The notes under the pieces: generated by a model
Told to the model about the DNA's origin: nothing
Seen by the model: the letters and a program-made list of their open reading frames with translations, nothing else
Databases searched by the model: none
Part shown: positions 5,754 through 6,544 of the stretch, piece after piece
How positions within the stretch are numbered: the first letter of the stretch is position 1
Layout: each line of letters begins with the position of its first letter
Assembly: GCA_938023885.1 (NCBI GenBank)
Contig: CALJCU010000476.1
Location: 1-6,544, forward strand
From: an uncultured Prevotella sp.
Lineage (GTDB): Bacteria > Bacteroidota > Bacteroidia > Bacteroidales > Bacteroidaceae
Length of the DNA stretch: 6,544 nucleotides
Reading direction: 5' to 3'
Made by a program: the position numbers and the translations under genes

Positions 5754-6275
5754 ATGTTGGAGCAGTTTAAAATAGACTTGAAAGGCTTGGATGAAGGGAA
5801 GACATCTCTCCGTATGACTTTGGATGACAGTTTCTTTGAGGCTGTCAAGGCGCCTGTCGTGCATAGCGGCAGGCTTAACTGTGAAGTCACTGTAGACCGC
5901 AACGGCGATGTCTTCGATCTCGATTTTCACACCGAGGGTACAGTCACGATACCCTGTGACCGTTGCTTGGACGATATGGATCAACCTGTCGTCAGCGACT
6001 ATCACCTCATGGCAAAGTTCGGAGAAGACTACTCAGAGGACGATGACCTCATCACGGTGCCGGAGAACGAAGGAATACTTGACACCTCGTGGTTCATCTA
6101 TCAGTTTATAGAGCTCGCTGTCCCGCTCAGGCATGTGCATGAACCCGGGAAATGCAACCTTGCCATGATGAAGCTTCTGGAAGAGCATTCGGCCGCCCGA
6201 AGCGGTACCGGGGATGAGGGGGAACTTGTGGACTCCCGATGGGCAGCACTCTCAAAATTAAAAAACAATAATTAA
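5754..6275 (+). CDS. DUF177 family protein (YceD-like), linked to 23S rRNA/L32 metabolism
   Basis: DUF177/YceD proteins are encoded next to rpmF in most bacteria and have been linked to 23S rRNA accumulation; the molecular role is still poorly defined. With ATG at 5754 the product has 173 residues, typical for the family. The family's cysteine pair is visible as CDRCLDDMDQPV (68-79), preceded by the beta-rich RLNCEVTVDRNGDVFDLDFHTEGTV. Acidic GEDYSEDDD lies at 90-98, and PLRHVHEPGKC (124-134) adds two histidines and a third cysteine. The terminal SRWAALSKL (161-169) is the common end motif of Bacteroidetes members (usually DPRWAALKKL-like). An in-frame GTG at 5730 would add 8 residues, but it lies almost on the predicted transcription start and the extra residues do not look family-like. 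rpmF begins 15 bp downstream. The family call is firm; whether it binds a metal is inference. Confidence 0.9.
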   Translation: MLEQFKIDLKGLDEGKTSLRMTLDDSFFEAVKAPVVHSGRLNCEVTVDRNGDVFDLDFHTEGTVTIPCDRCLDDMDQPVVSDYHLMAKFGEDYSEDDDLITVPENEGILDTSWFIYQFIELAVPLRHVHEPGKCNLAMMKLLEEHSAARSGTGDEGELVDSRWAALSKLKNNN

Positions 6276-6290
6276 AAAGTAATACTCAAA

Positions 6291-6476
6291 ATGGCACATC
6301 CAAAAAGAAGACAGTCAAAGACTCGTACACTCAAGCGTAGAACTCATGATAAGGCAGTGGCTCCCACACTGGCAGTATGCCCTAACTGTGGTGCTTACTA
6401 TGTATATCATACCGTATGCCCAACTTGCGGCTACTATCGCGGTAAGGTTGCTATTGTAAAAGAGGCTGCTGAATAA
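6291..6476 (+). CDS. rpmF: 50S ribosomal protein L32 (four-cysteine zinc form)
   Basis: This small basic protein of the large ribosomal subunit has 61 residues, the normal length. The N-terminus MAHPKRRQSKTRTLKRRTHD is the conserved rRNA-binding tail of L32. The zinc ribbon is complete, with CPNCG (Cys30, Cys33) and CPTCG (Cys43, Cys46), so this is the zinc-binding C+ form rather than a zinc-independent paralogue. The start ATG lies 15 bp after the DUF177 stop in an A-rich stretch with no Shine-Dalgarno motif, as usual for Bacteroidetes ribosomal genes. The TAA stop at 6474-6476 shares its last base with the fabH ATG, implying translational coupling. Co-transcription with the DUF177 gene is expected. 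Confidence 0.98.
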   Translation: MAHPKRRQSKTRTLKRRTHDKAVAPTLAVCPNCGAYYVYHTVCPTCGYYRGKVAIVKEAAE

Positions 6477-6544
6477 TGGCTAAGGTCAACGCAGTGATTA
6501 CCGGCGTTGGTGGATACGTGCCCGACTATATCCTCACCAATGAA
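6476..6544 (+). CDS. fabH: 3-oxoacyl-ACP synthase III (KASIII), 5' end only
   Basis: Only the first 23 codons lie in the window: MAKVNAVITGVGGYVPDYIL followed by TNE. The segment ITGVGGYVPDYILTNE is the conserved N-terminus of FabH, which has a similar (I/V)xGxGxYxPxxxxTN pattern in other bacteria. FabH condenses acetyl-CoA with malonyl-ACP to start fatty-acid synthesis. Its ATG (6476-6478) overlaps the rpmF TAA by one base (TAATG), and rpmF-fabH adjacency is common (often with plsX between, absent here). The catalytic Cys-His-Asn residues lie beyond the window, so completeness cannot be judged. Confidence 0.88.
   Translation, partial: MAKVNAVITGVGGYVPDYILTNE

Noticed and set aside
5697..6005. 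Minus-strand 102-codon frame antisense to the DUF177 gene
   Set aside because: The plus-strand frame matches DUF177 along its length and has its own promoter; the antisense frame shows no family features.
1..6544. CRISPR array, tRNA or rRNA gene, retron, toxin-antitoxin or other defence system
   Set aside because: No regularly spaced repeats, cloverleaf-like sequence, rRNA segments, reverse transcriptase or paired small toxin/antitoxin frames were seen on either strand.

Overview
The window looks like a Bacteroidales chromosome, most likely from the Prevotella/Segatella group. The evidence is threefold: three promoters fit the Bacteroidetes sigma pattern (TTTG, 19-21 bp spacer, TAnnTTTG), gene starts are preceded by A/T-rich sequence rather than Shine-Dalgarno motifs, and the fhs, ugd, DUF177 and rpmF proteins read like Bacteroidales family members. 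The genus is inferred from general familiarity, not from a search.

Layout. Positions 1-4459 hold four genes on the minus strand, read right to left: a 281-residue lipoprotein of unknown function, ugd (UDP-glucose 6-dehydrogenase), fhs (formate--tetrahydrofolate ligase), and a second lipoprotein with a C-terminal membrane segment that runs off the left edge. The gaps are 23, 68 and 28 bp. The only strong promoter seen for this strand lies upstream of the first lipoprotein (4485-4516), so all four may be one transcript. A G+C-rich REP-like hairpin between ugd and fhs could modify that.

Positions 4460-5753 are the accessory part. They hold one plus-strand open frame (4760-5476) that is a chimera. 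Its first ~105 residues match the N-terminal protein of an ISAon1-type insertion sequence. The rest is the C-terminal half of the ATPase domain of a bacteriocin/peptide-exporting ABC transporter, with signature motif, Walker B, D-loop and H-loop but no Walker A. It is best read as a recombination remnant. It is followed by about 275 bp of non-coding DNA containing an apparently orphan consensus promoter, a possible structured RNA, and a 9-bp perfect inverted repeat that overlaps the promoter of the next gene.

Positions 5754-6544 are a conserved plus-strand housekeeping cluster: a DUF177 (YceD-like) protein, rpmF (ribosomal protein L32, four-cysteine zinc form) and the first 23 codons of fabH (3-oxoacyl-ACP synthase III), whose start overlaps the rpmF stop by one base. 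This arrangement links ribosome assembly with fatty-acid initiation, as in the yceD-rpmF-plsX-fabH cluster of many bacteria.

No complete new system (defence, CRISPR, retron, biosynthetic) is visible. The most unusual item is the in-frame transposon/ABC-exporter chimera and the regulatory-looking non-coding DNA after it.
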